Origin: JAVZLH01 sp049700435
GTDB lineage: Archaea > Thermoproteota > Bathyarchaeia > Bathyarchaeales > Bathycorpusculaceae
DNA length: 64,000 nt
Assembly (NCBI GenBank): GCA_049700435.1
Contig: JBNAVK010000001.1
Location: 27,220-91,219, forward strand
Reading direction: 5' to 3'
In this document: one piece after another, positions 32,513 through 40,023 of the stretch
Layout: each line of letters opens with the position of its first letter
How positions within the stretch are numbered: position 1 is the first letter of the stretch
Notes under the pieces: generated by a model
Seen by the model: only the letters and a program-made list of their open reading frames with translations
Databases searched by the model: none
What the model was told of the DNA's origin: nothing
Position numbers and translations under genes: made by a program

Positions 32513-33094
32513 CTATATCACTTCCACTCCATAATCTGATGCTGTTTTGCGCTTTTCAACTTTTCCGCATCTGGCACATACCATACCCTGCCTTCTCGGC
32601 TGAAGCAAATAACCACACTGCGAACAGAAGGCGAAAAGCACTCCCAAATTCTTATCTTTAGTGGATAAGTGGTAAATCCTGTTTTTTTCGCTGATAACCT
32701 TCGCCCTCATTATGTCGCCCGGCTTGCAAACATTGAACATGGACTCTATATACCTCAACTGCACATCAGATATATGAAGGACGCCGGAGAAGAAGCCTGA
32801 AAGCTGCTTTTTACCTATTTGGAATATCCGCAAACTAGCACTTTCAGGTTGCACATTTGAAACTTGCCCGATGACTATGCTTCCAACCTTTGGAGCCTTT
32901 GCTCCATAAACCAGCGGATAAACCGAAACACGCTTGTTAAGTAAATCTACTAAGGCGCGGCCGATAAACCTAGAATAGATTATTCCGTCTTTTACGTATG
33001 TTCCGGCGTTTGGAGTGAACTCTTCAATTACGCCTAGACGTTCGCCTGGAAAAACTAGGTGACCACTTCTATGTTCAACGGACCTCGTGCTCAT
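32513..33094 (-). CDS. csl4: Exosome RNA-binding subunit Csl4
   Basis: Cap protein of the archaeal exosome. It has an N-terminal domain (FPGERLGVIEEFTPNAGTYV), an S1 domain (about 68-145, VGSIVIGQVSNVQ to MRAKVISEKN) and a C-terminal zinc ribbon (FCSQCGYLL...VCARCG). The 193-residue length is normal. The downstream neighbour is rpoL. Confidence 0.95.
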   Translation of the reverse strand: MSTRSVEHRSGHLVFPGERLGVIEEFTPNAGTYVKDGIIYSRFIGRALVDLLNKRVSVYPLVYGAKAPKVGSIVIGQVSNVQPESASLRIFQIGKKQLSGFFSGVLHISDVQLRYIESMFNVCKPGDIMRAKVISEKNRIYHLSTKDKNLGVLFAFCSQCGYLLQPRRQGMVCARCGKVEKRKTASDYGVEVI

Positions 33095-33222
33095 GTGAAC
33101 CCCATTTTACCCGCAAACCACACTTTTAGGATGTGTTATTTATGAAAGAGCATGACTTTAGTTTATGCACTCCTCAATAAACTTTTTGATTGTTAAAAAG
33201 GTCTTATAGCCCGCAGGGAACA

Positions 33223-33516
33223 TTAAAACATAAGTTTCAATGCCTCAGCGCCTTTCATTCCCGCCTTAACTCCGAGAGTTTTCGCTTTTGAAGTAACAGC
33301 TTTAACCTCTGCGCCGAGAACGTCTTCAAATGTTTTCACTCCGCTAACCATTGCCGCTGGCGCACTGAGTTTTTCAGCAGCTTCCATGTTTAGGAAACCG
33401 CACATGACAAACCCTTTGTTGGCGATTATTAGAAGCAGTGGAGGCGAACTCGGAAGTTCAATTTTTACTCCTAAGCATGGCTTGTCATCAACCTTTATAG
33501 GCGATATATTAATCAT
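33223..33516 (-). CDS. DUF1805 protein
   Basis: A 97-residue protein with INISPIKVDDKPCLGVKIEL, LLIIANKGFVMCGFLNMEAA and KLSAPAAMVSGVKTFEDVLG, the DUF1805 (YunC-like) pattern of unknown function. AAGGTG six bases before the ATG at 33516 favours this start over the TTG at 33540. Divergent from the CDP-alcohol phosphatidyltransferase gene. Confidence 0.82.
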   Translation of the reverse strand: MINISPIKVDDKPCLGVKIELPSSPPLLLIIANKGFVMCGFLNMEAAEKLSAPAAMVSGVKTFEDVLGAEVKAVTSKAKTLGVKAGMKGAEALKLMF

Positions 33517-33591
33517 GGCAGGCACCTTCTTGTGTGACAACTATTTTATCCATCAAGACCAAATAAGGATTGTCGATGCAAGGGAGTGCTT

Positions 33592-34206
33592 ATGCTAACT
33601 AAGCTAAAGCAAAGAGTTCAGTCGATGCTTGCGTCACAGGCGAAGACAGCCCACAACATGGGGTTAACGCCAAACGCGATAAGCATTTGTGGCGCTATCT
33701 TGGCTTTCCTATCAGCAGTGCTGTATGGATATGCGCTTCTTTTGCCAGCAATTCTGCTGCTTCTTTTTTCTGGGTACTGCGACGTGCTGGATGGAACCTT
33801 AGCCAGACTTTACAAACAAGCAACACCGTTTGGTGGTTTTCTAGACTCGTTGCTGGACAGGTACGCGGACGCCGCTGTATACGTGGGTATAATCTTAAGC
33901 GGGTTATGCAGCATCCCGTCGGGTTTAACAGCCCTAGTAGGCTCTTTACTTGTAAGTTACAGTCGCGCAAGGGCTGAAGCGGCAAACGTAAAAATGGAAT
34001 CAGTCGGATTTGCTGAGAGGGCGGAGCGAATAATTATCTTAGCTGTTGCAAGCCTAACGGCGATTTTGTGGCAACCAGCCATGGAGATAGGTATTATCGT
34101 GCTTGCTGTTCTTACAAACCTAACGGTTCTACAGAGAGCACTACACGTTTATACCAAGCTAGAAAGAGAGTCTAAACCTAGCCTAGAATCTTCTTCTGAC
34201 GCGTAG
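33592..34206 (+). CDS. CDP-alcohol phosphatidyltransferase (archaetidylinositol-phosphate-synthase-like)
   Basis: A membrane enzyme of 204 residues that joins a CDP-archaeol-type lipid to an alcohol. The family motif D-x2-D-G-x2-A-R-x8-G-x3-D-x3-D is complete in DVLDGTLARLYKQATP then FGGFLDSLLD. Five or six hydrophobic helices follow the usual plan. Polar head group is unknown; inositol phosphate or glycerol phosphate are the likely candidates. Start ATG 33592 follows AAGGGAG. Its tail overlaps rps26e by 24 bases on the opposite strand. Confidence 0.88.
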   Translation: MLTKLKQRVQSMLASQAKTAHNMGLTPNAISICGAILAFLSAVLYGYALLLPAILLLLFSGYCDVLDGTLARLYKQATPFGGFLDSLLDRYADAAVYVGIILSGLCSIPSGLTALVGSLLVSYSRARAEAANVKMESVGFAERAERIIILAVASLTAILWQPAMEIGIIVLAVLTNLTVLQRALHVYTKLERESKPSLESSSDA

Positions 34207-34473
34207 GCGCCGCTCATCCTTTGCCCTAACTTTTACAATGCCGTAATGCACAGCGCACGAAACACAGTAATACTTCGTGTCCACTGGAGCAGATATAAAC
34301 GTGCCCTTTTGGCGAAGCTCCTTAGCCAAAGCTGGGTCAACCAGAGAAAATCTTCTAGTAACCTTTTTGGCTTTGTCCCGCGGCACCAGTTCCCCGCAGT
34401 TTGCACACTGAACGAAACCACTTTTTCCTTTACCGCCCTTTGACCTCCCGCGGCTCTTCCTTTTATATGGCAT
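34183..34473 (-). CDS. rps26e: 30S ribosomal protein S26e
   Basis: A 96-residue S26e: basic N-terminus MPYKRKSRGRSKGGKG, VQCANCGELVPRDKAKKVTR and YYCVSCAVHYGIVKVR, the two CxxC pairs forming the zinc site. S26e occurs in TACK and related archaea but not in most Euryarchaeota, which helps place the organism. Confidence 0.95.
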   Translation of the reverse strand: MPYKRKSRGRSKGGKGKSGFVQCANCGELVPRDKAKKVTRRFSLVDPALAKELRQKGTFISAPVDTKYYCVSCAVHYGIVKVRAKDERRLRVRRRF

Positions 34474-34516
34474 AAATATGCACCTTTCTTTTCACCAATA
34501 TTGCGCATTATCCAAC

Positions 34517-35407
34517 TTATATATCTGTCCTCAATTTTAAAAGCGAAGCAATGTTGGCTTTCGCGTCAATTCTTGGAATAATCTTTCCTGTGGAAGATGT
34601 GAAAAGGGTTGCGACGCCCGGTCCATGGCCTGACGTTACGCAGTTCGTGTGCACAACTATGCCGACGGAAACTGCACCTTGCTTGTAGATTCTTCCGTAA
34701 GAGTTGTCGGCGTCCAAGATTGCCACTAAATCGCCGAGTCTTAAATCGTCAAGCCCATACTGTCTTCTAGTGTTTTCATCAAAAAGTTGAATGTCATAAT
34801 CGCCCGAATGAGAAGTGTTTGAGCCTAGTCCAGAACCCATTATGGAGGCGGGGACAACATGAGTAACTGGAATTTCAAGTTTGTCCTTTTTTGGCTTTGG
34901 GTTTACGGCTTCGAGAAAACGTGGATCCATATTCATGACCTTTACTTCTGGAAAATCTAAAAGCTTCAAGCCAACGCCGAAAGCCTTGACGAGAATTTTG
35001 TCGCCAAGCATGAGCTTATCCAAAACATCCTGTTGAAAATCCACCAGAACATGTTCTATTCCGCCGTGCTTTCCAGTTACAACCCCCTTTGCGCCTTTCG
35101 CTTCTCCTGAAACCACCACAGCTTCGTTTCCAACACATGAAAGGACATTCAACGCTGTGTTTGCACTTTGTCCAAAACGCGGGTCGTTCTCCTTGTTTTC
35201 AATGCTTACGCCGGGTTCAACGTGGTCTGCTTCCCATTCGCATGCGGGGTCGCCGACCCTCACATTGTAGGTTATTCCGCCAACTCCGGGCAAAACTATC
35301 GGAACGCCTTCTGCTGAAATGCTATATACTCCCCGTCCAAAAATGGGGCTGGCCACTTCGCCAAAAACTGAGAGCTTCACCAATTTGTCAATATTTGTCT
35401 TCAGCAT
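34517..35407 (-). CDS. DUF4438 protein
   Basis: A 296-residue soluble protein with LPGVGGITYNVRVGDPACEW, GEAKGAKGVVTGKHGGIEHV, SIMGSGLGSNTSHSGDYDIQ and VHTNCVTSGHGPGV. I recognise this as the DUF4438 family also found in Thermotoga; the function is unknown. GGAGG eight bases before the ATG at 35407 fixes the start, against a GTG at 35422. Upstream of rps26e on the same strand. Confidence 0.8.
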   Translation of the reverse strand: MLKTNIDKLVKLSVFGEVASPIFGRGVYSISAEGVPIVLPGVGGITYNVRVGDPACEWEADHVEPGVSIENKENDPRFGQSANTALNVLSCVGNEAVVVSGEAKGAKGVVTGKHGGIEHVLVDFQQDVLDKLMLGDKILVKAFGVGLKLLDFPEVKVMNMDPRFLEAVNPKPKKDKLEIPVTHVVPASIMGSGLGSNTSHSGDYDIQLFDENTRRQYGLDDLRLGDLVAILDADNSYGRIYKQGAVSVGIVVHTNCVTSGHGPGVATLFTSSTGKIIPRIDAKANIASLLKLRTDI

Positions 35408-35576
35408 TTGGGTTTCCTCCACGTTAAAACTACATGCATTAGCTATTACATGCTAATAAACTCTCCCAAAAGATTCTTGTAGCGTCACGGAACATAACAA
35501 GTTTTAAATGTGAGCTTTTTATTTTGAGTTGAATGAGCATCGTCTCGATGAAAAACGCGGGTTTAAGGGCTGAACA

Positions 35577-36161
35577 ATGTCAGAGATCGGGTTAAGGTCA
35601 AGGATGCTAGTTAAGGACGTGATGAGCAGCCCAGTTGTAACTATAGAGGAGAGCGCGCCAGTAAACGAAGTGGCGGAGCTCATGGATAAACAAGGCTTAG
35701 GATGCATAATAGTTACAAACAAAGAAGGGAAACCCATCGGGATAATCACAGAGAGAGACCTCGTCGTAAGAGTTTTGGCGAAGAACGCAACGCCAAGCTC
35801 CATCAAAGCCGGCGAAGTTATGACTTCGCCCCTAATCACAATAGAACCAGACGAAACAATTCATGAAGCAGCGAGGAGAATGAGCAGACTAAACATTAGA
35901 AGGTTAGGCGTTGTTTACAAGGGGCAACTTGTTGGCTTGCTCTCAAGCAAAGACATTTTAGCCGTCGTTCCAGAACTCATTGAAACCATTCAAGAACGCG
36001 CGCTTATAGAGGGAGAAAATAGAGCACAAGAGGCGCCGGAGGAAACATCGTCTCTTGCAGGGTATTGCGACCGCTGTGGAGGATGGTCTGACAACCTCAA
36101 CGAGGTTGATGGAGAATTCCTATGTGAAGACTGCAAGGCTGAGTTAGAGGAAGAGGAATAG
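35577..36161 (+). CDS. Tandem CBS-domain protein with C-terminal zinc ribbon
   Basis: Two CBS repeats (about 10-65, VKDVMSSPVVTIEESAPVNE to GIITERDLV; and about 77-132, AGEVMTSPLITIEPDETIHE to GLLSSKDIL) make one Bateman module. It is followed by a linker and a zinc ribbon, YCDRCGGWSD...LCEDC. CBS pairs usually bind adenosine nucleotides or SAM. The added ribbon suggests docking to protein or nucleic acid. It is the first of three CBS genes and has a TATA-like tttaaatg near 35503. Confidence 0.9.
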   Translation: MSEIGLRSRMLVKDVMSSPVVTIEESAPVNEVAELMDKQGLGCIIVTNKEGKPIGIITERDLVVRVLAKNATPSSIKAGEVMTSPLITIEPDETIHEAARRMSRLNIRRLGVVYKGQLVGLLSSKDILAVVPELIETIQERALIEGENRAQEAPEETSSLAGYCDRCGGWSDNLNEVDGEFLCEDCKAELEEEE

Positions 36162-36171
36162 AGGCGGTTTT

Positions 36172-36957
36172 TTGCGTGTTAAAGAAATTATGGATGAGAA
36201 ACACCCATCTATTTATGATTATGAGCTTGCAACCAAAGCCCGCGCGGTAATACGAGATTTTTCTTTAAGAATCCTTCCAGTTGTGGATGACGATAGAAAA
36301 TTGTTGGGCGTGGTTTCTCGTGGAACTGTAATGGTTATTTCGTCCTCTGTTTCGCCCATAAAAGTTAAGGGTATAATGCTGAACCCAAAGTTTGTCGCTT
36401 CAAGCGACGAAGATGCCGCTTTAGCGGTTAAATCAATGATACGCTTAGACGAGTGGCAAGTTCCAGTTGTAAACTCGGCTCAAGCAAAAGTTTACGCTGG
36501 AGTTTTGGGGCTTGAAAACTTTATCGACGCCGTAATTAGGACAAGTCCAGAAAAGCTTGCCAAAGAAGTTGCAGATATAATGTCTAAAGATGTAGTAACG
36601 TGTTCTCCAGAAGACGAAATTGATAACATTTGGCGTCTGATGCAAACTAAATCTTTAGCTGGGCTGCCCGTGGTGAAAAAGAATAAACTTGTTGGCATAG
36701 TCACACAGAAAGACCTCCTTGATAAGGGAGCTTTACTGCCAACATTTGAGTCGGCAAAGGGACGTTTTAGGGCAGCTTCGCAAATCTCTTCAGTGATGAA
36801 AACCCAAGTTATAGCAGTAAAACCAAAGATAAAGGCGATTAGAGTCGCTAAAATCATGGTTTCGAAAAACATTGGAAGAGTTCCAGTGGTAGATGAAGAT
36901 GGCAATTTAATTGGCATAGTTGACCGTGAGGATATTGTTAGGCTTGTTGTCAAATAG
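36172..36957 (+). CDS. Four-repeat CBS-domain protein
   Basis: A 261-residue protein made entirely of four CBS repeats. They begin at about VKEIMDEKHPSIYD (1), VKGIMLNPKFVASS (59), VADIMSKDVVTCSP (135) and ISSVMKTQVIAVKP (199). There is no catalytic domain, so it is probably a ligand-sensing adaptor. TTG start behind GAGG, 11 bases after the preceding CBS gene. Confidence 0.9.
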   Translation: MRVKEIMDEKHPSIYDYELATKARAVIRDFSLRILPVVDDDRKLLGVVSRGTVMVISSSVSPIKVKGIMLNPKFVASSDEDAALAVKSMIRLDEWQVPVVNSAQAKVYAGVLGLENFIDAVIRTSPEKLAKEVADIMSKDVVTCSPEDEIDNIWRLMQTKSLAGLPVVKKNKLVGIVTQKDLLDKGALLPTFESAKGRFRAASQISSVMKTQVIAVKPKIKAIRVAKIMVSKNIGRVPVVDEDGNLIGIVDREDIVRLVVK

Positions 36958-36968
36958 GAGTGGAGCAA

Positions 36969-37877
36969 TTGAGTAAAGAAACGTTCAGAAGGTATTTGAA
37001 GGATAAAGGAGCGCAGCATTTAAGAACTCAGCCTCCGAGAAAACGCGAAAGCGAAATCCTTCAAGTTGCCAAAAGCCCAGTTGTAACAATAGCATCCACA
37101 ACCCCAGTCTATGATTCAATCCAGATAATGACAAAAGAAGGGTTCCGCCGAATACCAATAGCTAATCCTGGAACCAAAGCGTTAGAGGGGATAGTGACAG
37201 CCACCGACATTGTTGATTATCTTGGCGGTGGAAAGAAGTTTGAACTTGTCCAGCAAAAGTTCGGCGGAAACTTTTTCAAGGCAATAAATGAGCCTATAAG
37301 GCTGGTAATGACGAAGAATGTTGTCTTTGTTAAGGCGAATGCCAAAATGAGCGATGCAATCAAGCTTATGAAGGAAAAGAATCTCGGTGGCTTGCCGATA
37401 GTTGATGAAGAAAATAGGGTGAAAGCGATAATTACGGAAAGAGACGTTGCAGGCTTGTTCTCTGACAGGATAAGCGGGGTAAAAGTCTCTGAAATAATGT
37501 CGGAGAAGGTTGTTACAGCCCTGCCCAAAACCACAATCTTTGAAGCTGAAAAAACAATGGTCACGCAGGGATTCAGAAGACTGCCGATAATCGCCGACGG
37601 CAAAGTCGCTGGCATAATCACAACCATGGATGTCATACGCTTTTTCGGCTCAGGAAAAGTCTTTGAATATTTAAGGTCTGGAACAATAATGCAAGTTTTG
37701 AACACGCCCGCTGTTGAAGTGGCAACAAAGGAAGTTTCAACAATCGAACCAAACGCGGATGTTGGTCAAGCAGCAAAAATTATGCGGGACAAAAACATTG
37801 GAGCATTGCCAGTTGTGGAGAATGATAGGCTTGTCGGCATACTAACAGAAAGAGACTTCTTCAAAATAATAGAATAG
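36969..37877 (+). CDS. Four-repeat CBS-domain protein (second)
   Basis: A 302-residue protein with a 28-residue basic N-terminus followed by four CBS repeats. The third (VSEIMSEKVVTALPKTTI) and the others end in a TATDIVDYL/TERDVAGLF-type strand-helix pair. It probably forms two Bateman modules. TTG 36969 follows GGAG; the GTG at 36960 is an alternative. It closes a three-gene CBS cluster, then pyrC follows after 55 bases. Confidence 0.9.
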   Translation: MSKETFRRYLKDKGAQHLRTQPPRKRESEILQVAKSPVVTIASTTPVYDSIQIMTKEGFRRIPIANPGTKALEGIVTATDIVDYLGGGKKFELVQQKFGGNFFKAINEPIRLVMTKNVVFVKANAKMSDAIKLMKEKNLGGLPIVDEENRVKAIITERDVAGLFSDRISGVKVSEIMSEKVVTALPKTTIFEAEKTMVTQGFRRLPIIADGKVAGIITTMDVIRFFGSGKVFEYLRSGTIMQVLNTPAVEVATKEVSTIEPNADVGQAAKIMRDKNIGALPVVENDRLVGILTERDFFKIIE

Positions 37878-37932
37878 GTTTTTAACATAACCTCCAATTT
37901 ACAATTATCTAAGCGGATAGAGAGCGGCAAAC

Positions 37933-39276
37933 TTGATTGACTTAATCCTCAACAACGCGAAAGCCTACATAAACAAAGAAATAGTGGAATGTAGCATCGC
38001 AATCGATAAAGGCAAAATTTTCAAGGTAGGCAAAGAGGCGAATATGCCAAAAGCAGAGTCAAAAGTAGATTTAAAAGGTCTTTTAGTTTTACCAGGCCTA
38101 ATAGATGCCCACACGCATCTCAGAGATGAGGGAAAAGCCTACAAAGAAGATTTTTACACAGGAACCGCAGCAGCAGCCGCTGGCGGAATAACAACTGTTT
38201 TGGACATGCCGAACAACAACCCCATAACGATGAGCGCTGAAACCTTAAAAAATCGGATGAAAGTTGCTGAAAGGAAAATTTTGGTTAATGTCGGCTTCTT
38301 CTCTGAATTCCCTAAAGACACGAAAGAGATAGACGAGATAGTGAATGAGGGAGCTGTGGCGTTTAAGCTTTTTATGGCAGAGCAGGTTGGCGGCTTAAAC
38401 ATTGATGATGATGACGCTTTGCAGAAGGCGTTTGAAATCGTTAAAAAACTAGGAACGATTGTGGCTGTTCATGCTGAAGATAGCACTTTGCTGGAAAAAG
38501 CGAAAAGAAAACTTAGAAGTTCAGGCCGCAATGACATTGAAGCCTTTCTCGAGGCGCATTCTGAAAAGATTGAAGAAAAAGCCGTTAAACACCTCTTAAA
38601 CATCGCTAAACGCACCGGCACACATCTGCATTTCTGCCACATAAGCACCGATAAAGGTTTGAATGCAATAGTTGCAGAGAAAAAATGTGGCATGCAAATA
38701 ACGTGTGAGGCGACGCCCCACCATCTCCTATTGACAGCCGATGACTTGAAACAGCTGGGAACTTTGGCGTTGACTATGCCGCCTGTTAGGGCGAAGCACC
38801 ATTCTGAAGCACTTTGGAAGGGCATCTCAAACGGCTGGATTGACATTTTGAGCTCAGACCATGCTCCCCACACGTTGGAAGAGAAGAAGGCGAAAAACAT
38901 CTGGGATGTTAAGGTTGGCATACCCGGACTGGAAACAATGCTTCCGCTTATGTTGACAATGGTTAAAAATAGAAAACTTTCAATAGCTGACTTGGTTAGG
39001 CTGTTGGCGGAAAAACCCGCCGAAATTTTCAACTTAAAAGGCAAAGGCTTTATCGAAATTGGGTGTGACGCTGACATTGTAGTTGTAAATTTAAAGAGAA
39101 AGTTCAAGATAGACTCATCAAAGTTTCATTCGAAGGCGAAATACTCACCTTTTGACGGATGGAACGTTGAGGGTAAACCCGTAAAAACTTTTGTTAATGG
39201 CAAATTAATCATGGATGAAGACGAAATTGTGGCTGAGGCTGGAAGCGGAAAAATAGTCCGGAGGAAAACTGGTTGA
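37933..39276 (+). CDS. pyrC: Dihydroorotase
   Basis: Third step of pyrimidine synthesis, closing carbamoyl aspartate to dihydroorotate. LPGLIDAHTHLRDEG carries the first metal histidines, AFKLFM the bridging lysine, VAVHAED and HLHFCHIST the next histidines, and ILSSDHAPH the catalytic Asp. The 447-residue length fits class I. It starts with TTG and overlaps the next gene by four bases. No other pyrimidine gene is in the window. Confidence 0.9.
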   Translation: MIDLILNNAKAYINKEIVECSIAIDKGKIFKVGKEANMPKAESKVDLKGLLVLPGLIDAHTHLRDEGKAYKEDFYTGTAAAAAGGITTVLDMPNNNPITMSAETLKNRMKVAERKILVNVGFFSEFPKDTKEIDEIVNEGAVAFKLFMAEQVGGLNIDDDDALQKAFEIVKKLGTIVAVHAEDSTLLEKAKRKLRSSGRNDIEAFLEAHSEKIEEKAVKHLLNIAKRTGTHLHFCHISTDKGLNAIVAEKKCGMQITCEATPHHLLLTADDLKQLGTLALTMPPVRAKHHSEALWKGISNGWIDILSSDHAPHTLEEKKAKNIWDVKVGIPGLETMLPLMLTMVKNRKLSIADLVRLLAEKPAEIFNLKGKGFIEIGCDADIVVVNLKRKFKIDSSKFHSKAKYSPFDGWNVEGKPVKTFVNGKLIMDEDEIVAEAGSGKIVRRKTG

Positions 39277-39749
39277 AGTTTATTGCTGATGGAATGCTTG
39301 GAAAATTGACAAGGTGGCTTAGAATGTTGGGACATAACGTGAAATACTCGAATAAACTGGATGATGCACAATTGATTGCGATAGCCAAGAAGGAACGACG
39401 AATTCTGCTCACTAGGGATTTAGAGCTTTACCAACAAGCAACAGCAAAAGGCGTTGACACCTTCTATTTAAACGGCGTAACAGAAGAGGAACGGTTGGCT
39501 GAACTGGCAAAAAGGTTCAACATCAAACTTGACATAGACATGACAACATCAAGATGCCCAAAATGCAACGCCAAAGTCAAACCAGTGTCGAAAGACAAAG
39601 TGAGGGATAAGGTTGAAAAAAGCACTTTCAACTACTACAATGATTTTTGGGAATGCCCAAAGTGTGGACAAGTTTATTGGCAAGGCGCCCATTGGATAAG
39701 GATAAGGAAAACGCTTGAATTGGCAAAGGAGAACTTAAAAAGAAAATAA
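39273..39749 (+). CDS. Mut7-C RNase-domain protein (PIN fold plus zinc ribbon)
   Basis: A 158-residue protein. The PIN-like part has KFIADGMLGKLTRWLRMLGH and LLTRDLELYQQA with the acidic residues expected for a nuclease; the C-terminal ribbon is SRCPKCNAKVKP...WECPKCGQVYWQG. This is the Mut7-C family, likely an RNase. The TTG start overlaps the pyrC stop (TTGA). Confidence 0.88.
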   Translation: MKFIADGMLGKLTRWLRMLGHNVKYSNKLDDAQLIAIAKKERRILLTRDLELYQQATAKGVDTFYLNGVTEEERLAELAKRFNIKLDIDMTTSRCPKCNAKVKPVSKDKVRDKVEKSTFNYYNDFWECPKCGQVYWQGAHWIRIRKTLELAKENLKRK

Positions 39750-39762
39750 AATAGTGCGGGGT

Positions 39763-40023
39763 TCAGCTTTCCTTCAGAAGCCATTTCAATGGAATGTCTT
39801 GGTATGTTCCATCTGGCAAGGTGCGCCTTATTGTTATCGGCAGGATACCGCTCTCAAACTCCTTTAACGCTATGTCTATTGGGCTTGAATACCCTTCAGA
39901 AACGTCAACGAGCACGGGCGCGCCCATGGATATTTGAAGAGCCCTAGCCCCAACTATCCTTGCCTTCTCGAAACGAGTAATTTTCGGTGGACCGATTAGA
40001 ATTTTTTCTTCTTCAGGCGTAAC
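39763..40023 (-). CDS. rpoK: DNA-directed RNA polymerase subunit K, no canonical start codon
   Basis: Rpb6/omega-like subunit, found by translating the gap between the Mut7-C gene and the thermosome. KITRFEKARIVGARALQIS, MGAPVLVDV, IALKEFESGILPITIRRTLP and DIPLKWLLKES match RpoK to its end. The frame opens directly after the thermosome TAG with GTT, and no ATG, GTG or TTG precedes the conserved core; the first ATG is at MGAPV, inside it. A GGGGAG lies six bases before the GTT, so initiation at GTT (or a following ATT), or a sequence error, is implied. With GTT the product is 86 residues. Boundaries at the 5' end are therefore provisional. Confidence 0.9.
   Translation of the reverse strand, partial: VTPEEEKILIGPPKITRFEKARIVGARALQISMGAPVLVDVSEGYSSPIDIALKEFESGILPITIRRTLPDGTYQDIPLKWLLKES

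Noticed and set aside
35533..35576. Short upstream frame and CATCG-TCT-CGATG hairpin before the first CBS gene
   Set aside because: The five-base stem and out-of-frame ATG are within chance; no conserved peptide or riboswitch pattern is visible.
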